Origin: Phialocephala subalpina
Lineage: Eukaryota > Ascomycota > Leotiomycetes > Helotiales > Mollisiaceae
Direction: 5' to 3'
DNA: 64,000 nucleotides
NCBI GenBank assembly: GCA_900073065.1
Contig: FJOG01000016.1
Span: 1,180,528-1,244,527, forward strand
Both the position numbers and the translations under genes were made by a program. Every line of letters starts with the position of its first letter. Within the stretch, counting starts at the first letter, position 1. The notes below the pieces were generated by a model. It ran no database searches. It was not told the origin of the DNA and saw only the letters and a program-made list of their open reading frames with translations. Positions 1 through 11,866 of this stretch are shown here, one piece after another.

Positions 1-563
1 ATTCGAGTTTGCTATCTCTTAAGGTAATTTCAAAGCGCGTGATCAGAGTGCCCTGCTCACTTCTGGACGCCTTTCCGTTGGCGCCTCCAATCTTGGCACT
101 ACTTCAGATCAGCTAAGTTTCGCCCCTCGATGAAATTGCACACTGACGGTCCTGTAGGAGCTTTGCCATATTCCCATGGTGTAACAAGAAGATGCTGAGC
201 TTTAAACTCGGGATGCCCCTTTGTCACAAGCCCACCTGCGGCACCACTCGGCCAGCGATCTTCGTCATACAAACACGCTAACATCTTTCTCTCTCTTGCG
301 CGATTGACACAAGCCTTGACAAGATCCATAAACTCTGGCCCCATATACGGCGTGTCGAGACCGATGCGAGAATGAATATGAAAACCTCCCATACCCATCT
401 CGGCCAATTGATCTATCTGTCGTAAGAGGCGGTCTTCTTGAAGGCGAGTATTCCAGCACCATAATGGTGCTCCCCTGTACTCTGCTGGTGGTTTCTTAAA
501 TACATTCTCGTCGTATTTTGTCTGTGACCGAGGAAATGTCAAAGGATTGATGCCGAGACTCAT
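1..563 (-). CDS. GH106-like (alpha-L-rhamnosidase-type) glycoside hydrolase, 5' part
   Basis: This is the N-terminal part of a gene that leaves the window at base 1. Starting at the ATG at 563-561, the protein has the start of the GH106-like fold: KPPAEYRGAPLWCWN, then LLRQIDQLAEMGMGGFHIH, GLDTPYMGPEFMDLV and LYDEDRWPSGAAGGLVTKG. Members of this group are alpha-L-rhamnosidases or related enzymes acting on plant polysaccharides. The frame meets TAG at 101-99, but a short intron explains this: donor GTCAGT at 147, acceptor AAG at 103-102 or TAG at 101-99, with a branch-like AGCTGAT. Translation then continues in frame to the window edge (SAKIGGANGKAS, then LITRFEITLRD). No signal peptide is visible, so it may be intracellular. 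It is divergent from the sugar transporter at 1446. The family call rests on motif memory; substrate is inferred. Confidence 0.62.
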
Positions 564-1445
564 ACTGGCTAGTGCTGATTTCTCGCGATATCAAACTGAG
601 CTGGGAGAGATGGAAGATTGTTGCCAACATGGAAGGCCTCGTGAGGATCTGTCGTACAGCCTCGTTTGACAGGTATTCTCTTAATTAGGATTGCGCGTTT
701 ATTGATTGTGTCTCGGTGCAATTGCGTGCGGAGGGTGGGGGTGTAGATATTTGGTGGCTCCTTTCTATGACCGACACAGCCTAGGGAAACCACAAGAGTG
801 GGAAGTTTTGTGGAGCAACGCGCTGACAATTGGACTGAAATCCGAGGCATTTCGGAGAAGCTGGACTACTTAACTTCGGAAAACACTTCGAACCTGCGTT
901 TCCGAAATCCTGGCACCTTGATTTCTGCATTTCCGACCTACACGTGACCCAGTCTCCCCTTCGTCTCCGCACATCACCTCGCCATCTTTCTTTACTGGAT
1001 TTTCGAGCGCGAACAAATGCACCGAGGAGAAATGCCAACACTTCCAAATCAGGCGGCAGCAAGGGGTGCAGGTGGTGTCTCCCTACTGTACCTTCGGAAG
1101 CCCTAGTTTCCAAAGCTAGAAAGAAAGTCGCTGACGTAGATCATGTCTTTGAAGAAACAGAACCCCCAACTTTCCCCTTTCTCTTACCCCGCTAATACCA
1201 CCATCCAAGTCCGGGGGTTCCCCATTTCCCGCATGCTGCCAAGTATGCATTGTCGAGACCAAGACTATAACCCATTATCAGGGGATCTTGCATATGATCT
1301 ATAAGTATCCCATCTCACCATCCCAGTAACACTTTGTTGCAGCATGCGAGATCCAGGGTCTATTGCTGCCGATACTGTTTACACACCATTTCACCAATTG
1401 TTATAGAATCTTAAAGGAAGTGATTCCTACGTCGAATCGACTACG
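564..1445. other. Divergent intergenic region between hydrolase and sugar transporter
   Basis: About 880 bases separate the two start codons. I see no convincing gene here; the open frames lack splice-linked partners or recognisable motifs. It probably holds both promoters. A shared regulator is an inference from the arrangement, and I did not identify a specific operator. Confidence 0.5.
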
Positions 1446-3145
1446 ATGCCTATCCCAACCAATGGTCGGTGGCTCAACTGGGCGTGCTCAGTTACAATTG
1501 CGTTGGGCGGGTACGTAAATTTCGCATCTCAAGCTCTCAAGTGGATTTCGTACGACTGTAAGGTACTGACAAGACACATAGACTTATCTATGGTATCGAT
1601 ACGGGCATCGTATCAACAACTATTGCCCAAAAGACGTTCAATCTCTACATGTTTGGAACAACAGACAAGACAAAGTTCACGGCCTTTACGGGTGCTATGG
1701 TATCCTGCTATTATGCCGGACAGACCATCGGAAGTTTTGGAATCGGATGGATGATGGATCGCCTGGGCCGAAAATGGTCGCTGCAAATATGCACTTTTTT
1801 CACCATCGTTGGGTCGGCTGTCCAAACGGGATCCATCAATATTGGAATGTTTCTCGCTGGAAGAGTGATCGCTGGAATCGCTACTGGAGGCTTGCTGACA
1901 CTCGTGCCTCCCTATATTGCTGAGCTCGCACCGCCCGAGACTCGGGCTCGCCTGGTCGGGATGAAGGGCTTGCTAGTTGCCATCGGTTATCTCATTGCCA
2001 ACTGGATCGGGTATGCCGGTGACTATGCGGTTGGTGATGCTCGCTGGCGCATCCCATTAGCCATGCAGATTCCCATGGCCATCTTGCTCATGGTGCTCGT
2101 GGTTTTGCTCCCAGAATCTCCCCGATGGCGTAAGTCTCCTTACGTCTCAAATAGTGGATCGTCAACTAAAAGAGCAACAGTAGTATCGAAGGACCGATAC
2201 GAAGAGGCACAAGAAGTCTTGAACCGCCTTCACGGGCACCGTGGTGATGGTTTTGCCGGAGCTGAATTTGCCGAGATCTCAGCTCGGTTTGCTTTAGAAC
2301 GAGAGCAGCGCCAGAGTCGTGCAGTCTTGAGGGAGGCCTTCTCGAGGCGATACCTCAGACGCACTCTATTGGCAATCTTCATCCTTCAAATGACCAAACT
2401 GTCAGGCTCGGCCATCATCAATAACTACCAATCTCTCTTCTACTCTGGCCTCGGGTACAAGGGCAGAACCGTCCTTCTCCTTGCAGGAGTATACGGCTTT
2501 ATGGGGGTCATCGGGCAGATTATCAACTTGTTATTCATCTCAGACAAGTGGTCGCGTCGCCTGACAGTGTGTAAGTCTTCCTCCTTTCCACCGCTTCCAC
2601 AACTCAGGCGTTAACAACCAATAGGCCTTGGATCCTTCACACTAGCCGGTTTTCTCGCTCTTCTCACGGTAATGTCAGCACTGTACGGGAATGGATCCAA
2701 CAAAGATGGCGCCGCTGCGGGTATCGCATTCGTCTTCCTCTTCTCCCTGTTCTATGCCGTCTTCTTCAACAGCACCGTCTGGGTGCTCGTCTCTGAGATC
2801 TTTCCCCAGCACATCCGAGCCCAGGGCAACTCCTTCGCCGTCTTCTGCACGTCCATCACACAGATCTGGCTCTCGCAGGTCACGCCTCTCGCATTTGCTA
2901 GCTTGGCTTGGAAGTTTTATTTCGTCTTCATCGCATTGAATTGCGCAGGAGGTCTGATTTACTATTTCTTCTTGCCGGAGACTAATCAGAAGACCCTTGA
3001 GGAGATTGCTGAGGCATTTGAGGGTTCTTCGGCAAAGGTACTTGCTGAAGATACTGAGAATGGGTTGGATGATGGACGAGATCACAAGGAGCAGATTGCG
3101 AGGGTGGTACAGGTGGAGGAGACGAAGAGTGCTGGTGCACGTTAA
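1446..3145 (+). CDS. MFS sugar transporter (sugar porter family)
   Basis: Four exons, 1446-1510, 1582-2129, 2181-2570 and 2625-3145, join in frame to 507 residues, the normal length for a fungal 12-helix sugar porter. Introns have GTACGT, GTAAGT and GTAAGT donors with TAG/CAG acceptors. Diagnostic sugar-porter motifs are visible: GLIYGIDTG in helix 1, DRLGRKW after helix 2, PESPRWLVSKDRYEEA before the central loop (split by intron 2) and PETNQKTLEEI after helix 12. It should import a mono- or disaccharide by proton symport at the plasma membrane. The divergent GH106-like enzyme suggests a rhamnose-containing or other plant-derived sugar, but the sequence alone does not give the substrate. The start ATG is the first in the exon and leads straight into helix 1, so the cytosolic N-terminus is short. 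Confidence 0.9.
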
Positions 3146-5980
3146 TATTTCCTGGTCATTTCTGAACCCTTTTTGATTACCTGAACCACTTAGGCAAGGT
3201 CACCGATTATAATTCGATATAGACAGGGACAATATCTGGGATGAGTTCTAGCTAGAAGAGGTCGTGAATATATAAGGGTAGTAGATTTCGGACCCTTGCT
3301 AGGTAAAAGGGGGTCCTTTCGGGGCCCTCGTTAAAGTTGGCGATTCCTAGTGATCTGAGATATATTAATAGAGGTGAGCAAACCTAAGCAGATGTGAGCC
3401 GTGCCTGAGCCAAAGCTGGGCCGCCCTGAGCAAAAGGGGCGTAGGTCACATGAGCCTAGGTATCGAGAATCTGGTGGTAGACACTCTTTCCCTAAGTCCA
3501 AGTGGAATGAATGTCGTGATTCATGCTTGACTTCTTGAACCACGATCGCTGAACGGCAATCCTTTCTATCAAAAAATTGCAATATTTAAGATAATGAAAT
3601 CCTGAAGACAAGGTGCGTATTAGTACTAATTGAAGACCCCGCGATAGAACCATCAGCCCATCAACATCAACCAGCATCAGTCAGTCGTTGCGTAAATCAT
3701 ATCACCCCCAACAGGACCCACCAAACCCTCACTACCTCAGTCAGCAGCTACTCTGCACAATACTGTCGAAGGCAGAGAGCAAAAATGCGCACTTTGGAGC
3801 CCAAGTGATGACTCCATCATAGTTTGCAAGGCATTGGTTGAGATTGACGGTGGTAGTATCCCATGCACCATATGCTTGTCTACAAGAGGCCGAGAGAATG
3901 AAATTGGCACTGTCGTATGAATTGTAACTGCAGGACTCCTACCAGCCTCCTCCCATTGCAGCAACGGAGGCGGGGTTAAGAATGAGGAGAATAGAAGAAG
4001 TGAAGAAGAAACGGGAACGCATTGCTGTGGAGGATTAAATACATTGTGTGCGTATTAAGACAACGGGAGGGGGTGCAATTTTCATGGCAAGACAACATGT
4101 ATGCAGCGCTCAGGAGTGCCTCCGTATCCTAGATCGAGGCGCGAACAATCAGCTGTCACCGAGCTCGCTTTCACTTCTCGTGTGACTAGTAACGATGAAA
4201 TCCAGACAACTATCACGACCGTGGCCAGTCTAATGCATTTTAGAGAAGTGTTTCTAGGAGCGATACTATTGATGGAGTTCCCATTCTAGACTTTTATGCC
4301 CGTCATGTTAGAAAGCCGGATACCTCTCCCACGGTCTCGCATCTATGTTCCATAAAGTTACACGCAGTAATACAAGAACAACAGAATACGAAACATTCAT
4401 GTCGATTGAATGAAAACGGGTTGTAAAATCCTAGCCATCACCCTATACATGTTTCTATTCCATGGATTTTACGAGCTGACTGGCAGCGTCTAGGGCCGTT
4501 CACTTGCGCACGAGAAAGACTACTCCACATGACGGGGCAGCGCATCAAGGACCTATCGAGATCATTTTCAGATAAGTTCTGAAATCGGAACGACGATATC
4601 CGCGAGCTCTGACGATGATTTGCTGACTCGGAGATTCGTCAGGCATGATCTCACTTGCCCACCAAGGTCACCTACACCATATGCAACAAGGAACGACAAA
4701 AAGTGGTTCGAATAATATCGAAATCGTTATCAGGGCCTGCTTATACTACACGCCTTACTTGATGTTGTATTGAGAATAGAAGATATGTGAAGTCGTGGGG
4801 TCGTGAGCTGGCGGACAATTTGGGCCAGCAGTAATAGGCCCAATCACTTTAGTGAATTTTAGTGGGATTCCCACTGAACCCGCTAGAAATACAGCGAGCG
4901 CAATCGCGAAACTCGAAGACAAGAAGGGAAAGTATAAAAGAAATAACGAAGACGAGTAACTGTTACAATAGTATATTTTGTATCGAATTGTAGGCATGCA
5001 GTATTAAATACATAGAACATGTCAAAAGAGAAAATCTGTTGGGAGCTGCAGCAACTATGAAACAACATCTTTCGCCCGGAAACACGCTGTGGAAAGAGAC
5101 AGATTTTGAGCGATCGCATACATACACAGAGAGCAACAAATGAGCACTGAAGATAAGGATAAATTCATGAGTAATCGACGAGGCGGGTTCGAATTCGTGG
5201 AAGGAAGATCCAAGACTTGACTTGAGGGGAAACTCCGTAATGATTCGGGCAGGGCGGAACCACCTTCACCCGTGGAATGCATGAGCCACTTTCCCCATCA
5301 TGCTGTAGCTGGCCGAGTCCCCATTCTATCTGTTTGTAACTTTGCAAGGCTGAAAGCTGTCAGATTGACCTGATCAAAATGATGCAGCCTCGCTGCCAAA
5401 GAGAACTCCACATGGCGAAGGATTCTATTCCGGCGTGGTGTCGTGACTAGTTTCATTCAGCCCCCTTTTTGTGGACCGAGATATCCTTCTTCCGTGCTTC
5501 GACAAGAGAAATGACAGCCTTGACTTCCGTGTCATCCTGATCCAATCAGATCGCCATTGGTCTATCGACGACACAAAAGACCTCACTCAACTAAGACAGA
5601 CGTGAACCAAATCCGCGCTTAACCATGCCAAGACAAGGAACCGTCCATCCCGGGGTCGGCAAATGCTTGCTCGAACCTCCGGAGCCAAAATCTGCGCCGG
5701 GCCCCGGAGGAAAGGAGAAACCGATCCTGATTCTAACCTCTCGAGCCAGCGTTTGTTGATCGTGACTCGCCTTGCTCGAGATTGCCCCTTAATTAAGCGA
5801 GAAATATTTAAACCACTGCTGAACCCGTAAGTCGAGACACTCTGAATATAACCATACTTGTTCTAACACACGAAAACAACTTCAAATTTCATAGGTCTTG
5901 GTGACATTCGCGTCCAAAAAATGCCTCGCTAGATCTTAAGCCACATACGAACATCGCATCATCGCGCAGGAGTGCCACTT
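3146..5980. other. Gene-poor intergenic stretch
   Basis: I find no supported gene in these 2.8 kb. Open frames are short, lack motifs and mostly start at non-ATG codons. At about 3370-3480 there is a stretch rich in TGAGC (for example GCCCTGAGC) that resembles the dispersed repeat family further right, but the match is weak. The rest looks like ordinary non-coding DNA. Confidence 0.4.
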
Positions 5981-6058
5981 GCATCCAACCCAATTTCCAG
6001 CATCCAACCACAGCTTCCAGCATGCAACCCGGCTTCTAGCATGCAACCACAACTTCCA
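5981..6058 (+). repeat. Imperfect 19-20 bp tandem repeat, four units
   Basis: Four consecutive units start at 5981, 6000, 6020 and 6039, each of the form GCATSCAACC plus a CTTCCA-like end (for example GCATCCAACCACAGCTTCCA). Units 2 and 4 are 20 bp, units 1 and 3 are 19 bp. No gene is supported around it; the open frame crossing it has no ATG start. Confidence 0.8.
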
Positions 6059-7557
6059 AATAAATCCTTTCAGGGTGAGGTGTTAATAGGAAAGGAGGGC
6101 GATTCATCGAAGGCTCACCGTTTTGCAATTCAGCGTGGCGAATCGTACAGTAACCCCGCTTCGTTTGAAGCACGGCCTCGGCGAGCATGCGCAATCTCTT
6201 ACATCATCTCGGCCGCTGAGGCAGATGCGTGAAGGCAAGCCTTAGGGATTTGGGTTTCGGCTTACCTGTATCAGTGGTGATTCACGATCCAACTGTTGAT
6301 TGTGTGCCTAACCTGGGACTTTGTTGACAAGATGATGCAGTTGCGTGATTCCTGAACACCAGACTACAGCTGTGATTTGATCTCGAGGCCTTCGAAGGTG
6401 GTTTCTACTTGAGTGAGTATTACACTAAAACTTCTTGAAGCTCTGCATTTGAATATCTGCATTTCGTCGAATGGAATGGATAGTTCAAATGATATCTGCA
6501 TGAAGAGTTCGAGGCTTTTTTTGGGTGCACACATGCAGTTCGTGCAAACTTGAAAATTACCCAACACTTCCTTCGTTGTATGACCCTCCTGGCATTCCCA
6601 ATCACGAATTCTCCTCATTCAGCTGCCACCTCAAGCATGATACGATCGTGGCATTTGAGTTCCTGCATGTTGTGGGCCGTGCGGTAGCTTCGACTTTTGG
6701 AAGGGGCAAATGGGTTGAAGCATGTTTGCGGCTTATCGCTTCGGCGATCGCGATTGCTTCGCTTGAGGCATTTCGATATCACAAGGGAGGCCCCGCGGTG
6801 GGCACCAAGGCCACGACCAAAGTCTCTAGTCCATCGAGTGAGGTCCGCAAATATTGTGGGCAAGATTGATGCCAGGTGATCCGAAGTGAACAATCTGTGT
6901 CGATGCTATTTCGTGATGATTTCTCGACACCACGTAAGTCTTCGGCGTTAGCATTGAGTTGCGGGAGCGAGGGAGCTGTCGCTGCACATCGATCTTCGAC
7001 CTTCCACGCGCTATGCGTCCAGAACGGGGAAAAGTAAGCTGCTTTCGCGGCACGGCTGAGAGTGACCCAAAGAAAGATCTGTTACAGTGATGATAGGGTA
7101 GTGTAGATGCAGACGGTGGATTGGAGCCCTGGACTCCTGCGCCATCCCACCCCCGCCACTTAGTGTGTGACTTTTACAAGCGAGGAGCTAGTAGCCCGCC
7201 AAAGCCCTTACCTCCCCTCTACTACGAATCCTCACCGCTTGAACGGCGGATCAACACCACCTGCATACCACCATCTATTATCACTCGCGTTCACCAATCG
7301 GATTGATCTTGGCAATTGCTTCCAATCCCTCCAAAGACAGCCTCATGCTGGGATAATATGGCTGCCATGTTGCATGTTATTCTCCCATTGGACACCGACT
7401 CATCGTTCGCGGCCATCATGCAATTCACTGCTCTGCCAAAGTAGAGTTTGAGAGACGGAGTCGGAATTCCCGCCGAATGGGAACAAGGTCCAGCGCGCTG
7501 GCTTTGCCATCTCCATGGTATGCGCCAAAGGTTTGAGTTAAGCTCCTAAAATGGGCT
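6059..7557. other. Intergenic stretch without supported gene
   Basis: No coding frame with splice signals or motifs could be supported here on either strand. Short frames on both strands overlap one another at random. Confidence 0.4.
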
Positions 7558-8053
7558 GATTGTTTCTAATGGGTCGACTTTTTTTGAAACTTTGTTCCCG
7601 ATGGGTCAGCACCATATTCTGCCATGCCGCTCTTAGAACGTGCTCTCACAAATTCGGGAGATGCTTTAAGTGAAGTGGTTAGGGTTAGTGTTTGGGTTTG
7701 GTAGGATTAGTACGGGGGCTTGGGAGGTGGTGAGAGGCCCCAAGAAAGGAGTATGTTCTTGCATCTGAGGGAGAGGGTCAAGAGGTTAGGGCTCGCAGTG
7801 AGGATATACTTATGAGTTTGGTGAAGATGCTGATGAAGAAGTCGTAGGAGCAAGGGATGTTCAATCTTCTACTTGATAGCTTGAGAAGAAGCAACACTTC
7901 ACATGCATTGCGCCTGCAAATCTTGCATCCGTGCTGGCAATGATGACTTGAGTTGCAAGAAGATGAAGATGGTATTTGCAAAGCGGCATACTAAACATCG
8001 TGTTGACCTATGCAAAATAATGTTCCAGAAAAGTCGACCCATTGGAAACAATT
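7558..8053. mobile_element. Putative MITE-like element with inverted ends (about 0.5 kb)
   Basis: The left end at 7558-7585 (ATTGTTTCTAATGGGTCGAC then a T run) is repeated inverted at 8026-8053 (reverse complement ATTGTTTCCAATGGGTCGAC). Similarity continues more weakly inward, to GGGTCAGCAC on the left and AGGTCAACAC on the inverted right side. The roughly 440 bp inside have no supported ORF. This is the shape of a non-autonomous DNA transposon. No clear target-site duplication was recognised, so it could also be a chance or degenerate hairpin. Confidence 0.5.
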
Positions 8054-8172
8054 GGCCCCCGATATGGTGTTTTCGATGATTGCACGCAGAACACAAGGTG
8101 CCCCTGTCTTGGCCCTGTCTTGGATCATCTTTCGAATCTGGGGTCGCTGGGGTCGTGCCAAATAGATCGTGG

Positions 8173-8595
8173 CTCGTTAGCGAAATTGAAATTGGTATAG
8201 TGGAGGACCCCCAACGCCAGACGTGCCTCGGAGGATATTCCGTTCAAGGCGAGCCTTCTTCTCAGGAGGTGTTGAGCAGGAGCAACAGTCCAGGAGGGAT
8301 GATGATGCTTGACGGCGCAGCGGGACCAGGGGAGCACGGAAGCGAATCGAAATTAAATCGTAAAAAAGCGCACTGGCACATGGGTTTTGGGAAAACTCTT
8401 CTGTCGTTGGACGGACAAGCGTGGCATTTGTGGCATACGAGATTGCAAAAGGTCCGTGTGTACTCTTCAAAATGCCAAGCTTGTCCATCCAACAGTATAA
8501 GTATAATTCGATTTTTCATTAGATCTGGACGAGGTCTGGCATGGCATTTGGCACTTCACTGCCCCGCTCGTTCGCGAAATTGAAATTGGCATATC
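8173..8595 (+). repeat. Short direct repeat pair around GCGAAATTGAAATTGG
   Basis: The 26-bp stretch near 8173-8198 (GCTCGTTAGCGAAATTGAAA then TTGGTA) recurs at about 8569-8594 with two changes (GCTCGTTCGCGAAATTGAAA then TTGGCA). Between them, 8406-8430 and 8468-8492 form an inverted pair around GGACAAGCKTGGCATTT. The region therefore contains nested direct and inverted repeats and overlaps the long inverted repeat described next. Confidence 0.6.
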
Positions 8596-8977
8596 GTCAA
8601 AAGGCGTAACCGAAAAATATCAAAACAAGACTCAATCTTCAAGACAGCACCACAACATCATTCCTTTATGTGATCGTCTCCAAATTAATTAGACAATCAT
8701 AACCCAAGTGCTTCTATTTTTCTTGAAGTTTTGGAAAAGAAATAAAAATTTAAAGTTTCTCTAGAAGTCGTTCAATTTGGCCGATGATTTTGGTTGTGCA
8801 TCAGTGCTTCCATCACCCTCGTCTCATATCTAATCCTGGTCCAAACATCTGATGGTGACAAGTAGGGAGTGCGCTTTTTTACGATTCAGTTTCGATTCGC
8901 TTCCGTGCTCCCCTGGTCCCGCTGCGCCGTCAAGCATCATCATCCCTCCTGGACTGTTGCTCCTGCTCCACACCTCC
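8265..8977. repeat. 110-bp near-perfect inverted repeat with 493-bp spacer
   Basis: Bases 8265-8374 are the reverse complement of 8868-8977 with only about three mismatches by eye. The shared core includes GGAGCAACAGTCCAGGAGGG and ATGATGCTTGACGGCGCAGC. Such a repeat would form a long hairpin if transcribed, or could mark the ends of a small transposon. The right arm ends about 310 bp upstream of the metalloprotease start codon, so it lies in that gene's 5' region. No transposase is seen between the arms. Confidence 0.85.
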
Positions 8978-9286
8978 CTGGTCGAAGCCGAAGCCCAAGG
9001 AGAGATCGCAACCTTGTCTGGCATGCAATCAACTGTCGTATAAAGAACAATCCCATTGTCCTTCATCAGATACATTCTTCCACCAACACACCCATACACC
9101 CTCACACACAATCCAGTCAACACGACAAAGTCTACCAACGAAAATTTCCGAGCCCCTGGCACTTCGATTGGGCTTCATCGTATTCAGCAGTCCGACAAAT
9201 TGTGACATTCTTTCAGCCTTACGACCTCTACATACGGCATCACGTGCGATTGCAAGGTGGCTTGCGATAAGCAACAGCTTCTCAAC

Positions 9287-11606
9287 ATGGCAACGACGGG
9301 AGACCTTCTTCGCTGCAAGACATGCGTATTCATCACCCCGCTTCGTGCAGAGATGCTCGAGCATTCTGTGGCCTTTCTCCATCAGTATGCGCAGCATATT
9401 ACCGCGACGGTGACCAACGGCGAGGTGAAGATGAACAAGCAGAGCGAAGTCATCAATCTCGAAGGGTCCGAATACCTGAGCGAAAGATCCGAATACCTGA
9501 GCGAAAGATCTCAATGGCGCCGAGACCTGTTACTTCCGATTGCGAAGAAGACCCTTGAACGAAGAGGAGCAGCCATGACACCAGCACAGAGAAGATGTGC
9601 TGAGGAATGGTTGGCAGATGAGCGACTCGGACATCAGATGGAAGCAGCAAAGAAAGTCAAAGCGCAACAGAAGGTTGAAGAGATGGAGAGACTCAAAAAC
9701 GAGGCAGAGGCAGCAGAGAAACGCATTAAGGAGAAGAAAGTCGCTAAGAGAATGGCTGCAAAGGAGAGGGCTGCCAAGAGAGAACGCGCGAGGATGATAG
9801 CTTTAGAAACGCAAGCGACCAAGACGGACCCCACCAACGAGCCTCAACAACCACATGGGCATCCAGGCAAATATCAAGCGAAGCACGAAGGCACAAAGAT
9901 CAGAAAGACGGGGAATGCTGAAGAGTGTCGTGGACAGACCATCAAGGGTTCGGGTGACGAGGTCAACAATGGACGCACAGAGGAGAAACAGGAGGGTGAG
10001 GAGATCAGAGATGAGTTGGCCCGAACCCTGGCCGACGGTGAAGAACAGGTTACTTCGGACGACCAGATTTATACCACGGCCAAATCCGCAAAGCGATTGG
10101 ACCTTGAGAATGTGGTTCCCGGACGTGAAACAATGGTCAAAATCCTATTCCTCGAGCACATTGCTTTCGAACAACTCCTTCTCAACAAACTTCGTCTCGA
10201 TGAGATTCTCGAACACCTTCCTCCTGCAGACGTCCCTGCCGAAGACCTCGACCTCCTTGCCGACAATCTCCCTACCGATAGCCATCCTAAGGACAACCTT
10301 CTTGCACAAAATTCTACCTTCCTGTCGAGCATGTCCATATCCAGCATTTGCTTTCAAGCTGCGCAGTTTCTACGCACATTGAAACTTTGGAAATCTTCAA
10401 CCGGGGATCAGTCTGAGTTACTCATTACAAGAAACGATAGACATGTTCGGGTATCACCAAATCTCATGCAAGAAGACGCTCCTCTATCGAACAGAGCATC
10501 AATGAGAGCAACCAACCACCAGGAGACAAACCAGAACGATGATCAGAGCTTGCATCTCGCTGTAATGAGGTCCAACGAGACCTGCACGCAATTGGTGGTG
10601 AAGCGCAATCACCTTTGGGGTACTGGGTCCAACATCCGATTGACCTTTCTTAATGGAACTCCACAGCAACGACAGGATGTCATGGGGTGGATTAAGGAAT
10701 GGGAGCAACACGCGAACATTAATTTTGTGGAGGTCGACCAGGAAAAGTCTGATATCCGCATAAGCTTCGAAATCGGCGGATGTTGGTCTTACGTGGGCAC
10801 GAAGGCTCTCGAAATTCCAAAGAAAGATTCCACAGTCGGACTTGGTATCACTCCTTGGAACACAAGTGCCGAAGTACGACGTGTAGTCCTCCAGTACGTG
10901 AGAATGTGCCCTTTGTTTGAAGAGATATAGAGAGCCGAGCTCTTCGCGAGTATTGCGGACTCGGCTCCTCATCTCCCAAATAATACTTCAAATCGCATAC
11001 TGATTTATCTATAGTGAGTTTGGGCACGTGTTGGGATGCCTCCACGAGCACCAATCACCCCACAATCCACTGCTCTTTGAGGAAAAAGCAACATGCAAAT
11101 ATTTTGCCGACAAACACAAATGGGATGAGGCCGCCACCGAGCGTGATGTCCTCCGAATGTACAAATCCGAGGAGGTTGATGCAACCCGATATGATATCGA
11201 TTCTATCATGCACTACCCGTTCCCTAATTCCATCTTTTCGAATACGGTCGACGCTATCCCAGAGAACTACGATCTTTCAGAAACCGACAAGAAAAAGATC
11301 GGCAGGCTGTACCCATTTTGCTCCAGCAGCAAGAAGGTTCAGAAAGGCCCAGCGACTATGCGGAAATCGAGCCGGATGCAGCAAACCAATTGGGCGCTCC
11401 AAAGCAATGTTTTTGGCATGTCTCCAACGAATATGATGGGAACAAGTACATCAGAGCATCGAAGTCAATCGCTTGAGCCTGCTCAAATGCCCTTGCTCTT
11501 TGAACAGGACGCTTTGAAATGGCAGGGGGGATGGTTAATCTTGTTGTGGGTGGCAGCACAGGTGGTGGTTGGTTTGTGGGCATTGTCTCGCCTGGGCAAT
11601 ATTTGA
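9287..11606 (+). CDS. Astacin-like zinc metalloprotease with coiled-coil N-terminus and C-terminal membrane anchor
   Basis: Exons 9287-10893 and 11015-11606 join to 732 residues; the intron has a GTACGT donor and TATAG acceptor. The junction rebuilds the metzincin site HEFGHVLGCLHEHQSP: ligands His536, His540, His546, general base Glu537, and Glu547 after the third His as in astacins. The Met-turn is SIMHYPF, with Met near 601. The catalytic domain runs from about 441 to 620. Residues about 105-175 are Lys/Glu/Ala-rich and strongly coiled-coil. A 21-bp tandem duplication encodes SEYLSER twice. The C-terminus (about 707-730, WLILLWVAAQVVVGLWAL) is a single hydrophobic helix. There is no signal peptide at this ATG, so it may be a tail-anchored protein rather than a secreted enzyme. 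The start is the first in-frame ATG; in-frame sequence extends upstream without one. Family assignment is firm; substrate is unknown. Confidence 0.82.
9468..9510 (+). repeat. 21-bp tandem duplication inside the metalloprotease gene
   Basis: The unit TCCGAATACCTGAGCGAAAGA occurs twice back to back and keeps the reading frame, giving SEYLSERSEYLSERS. This is a simple in-frame slippage or duplication event. Confidence 0.85.
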
Positions 11607-11866
11607 TGTTACTTTGTACCATCCATCGACTCGATGCCTGGTTTGGTTCCCGACATTCAACATATTCGCGAGTATGTTCTAATGTCCGGTTCTTCTAGGC
11701 ATTGAGCTTGAAGGCTTGTACCTTTGGGGAGGCATTTGTGTGCATATTCAATGAGAACTCAATAGATTTTTTCTCAAAACAAACTTCGCCTTCAAAACCA
11801 TTGCTTGTTGCAAGAAAGACAGTGCTGTTGCGCTATTGAACTGTAAAGGAAGGAGGTTTGAAAACA

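Noticed and set aside
99..101. Frameshift or nonsense in the GH106-like gene
   Set aside because: A 46- or 49-nt intron with GTCAGT donor and AAG/TAG acceptor restores the frame to the window edge.
5186..5200. GGTTCGAATTC resembling a tRNA T-loop
   Set aside because: No matching A-box or cloverleaf could be built on either side.
5972..6232. Open frame across the 20-bp tandem repeat as a repeat protein
   Set aside because: It starts at GTG without an ATG and has no splice-linked upstream exon.
7678..7712. TTAGGGTTAG telomere-like sequence
   Set aside because: Only about two hexamer units, surrounded by unrelated G/T-rich DNA; too short for an interstitial telomere.
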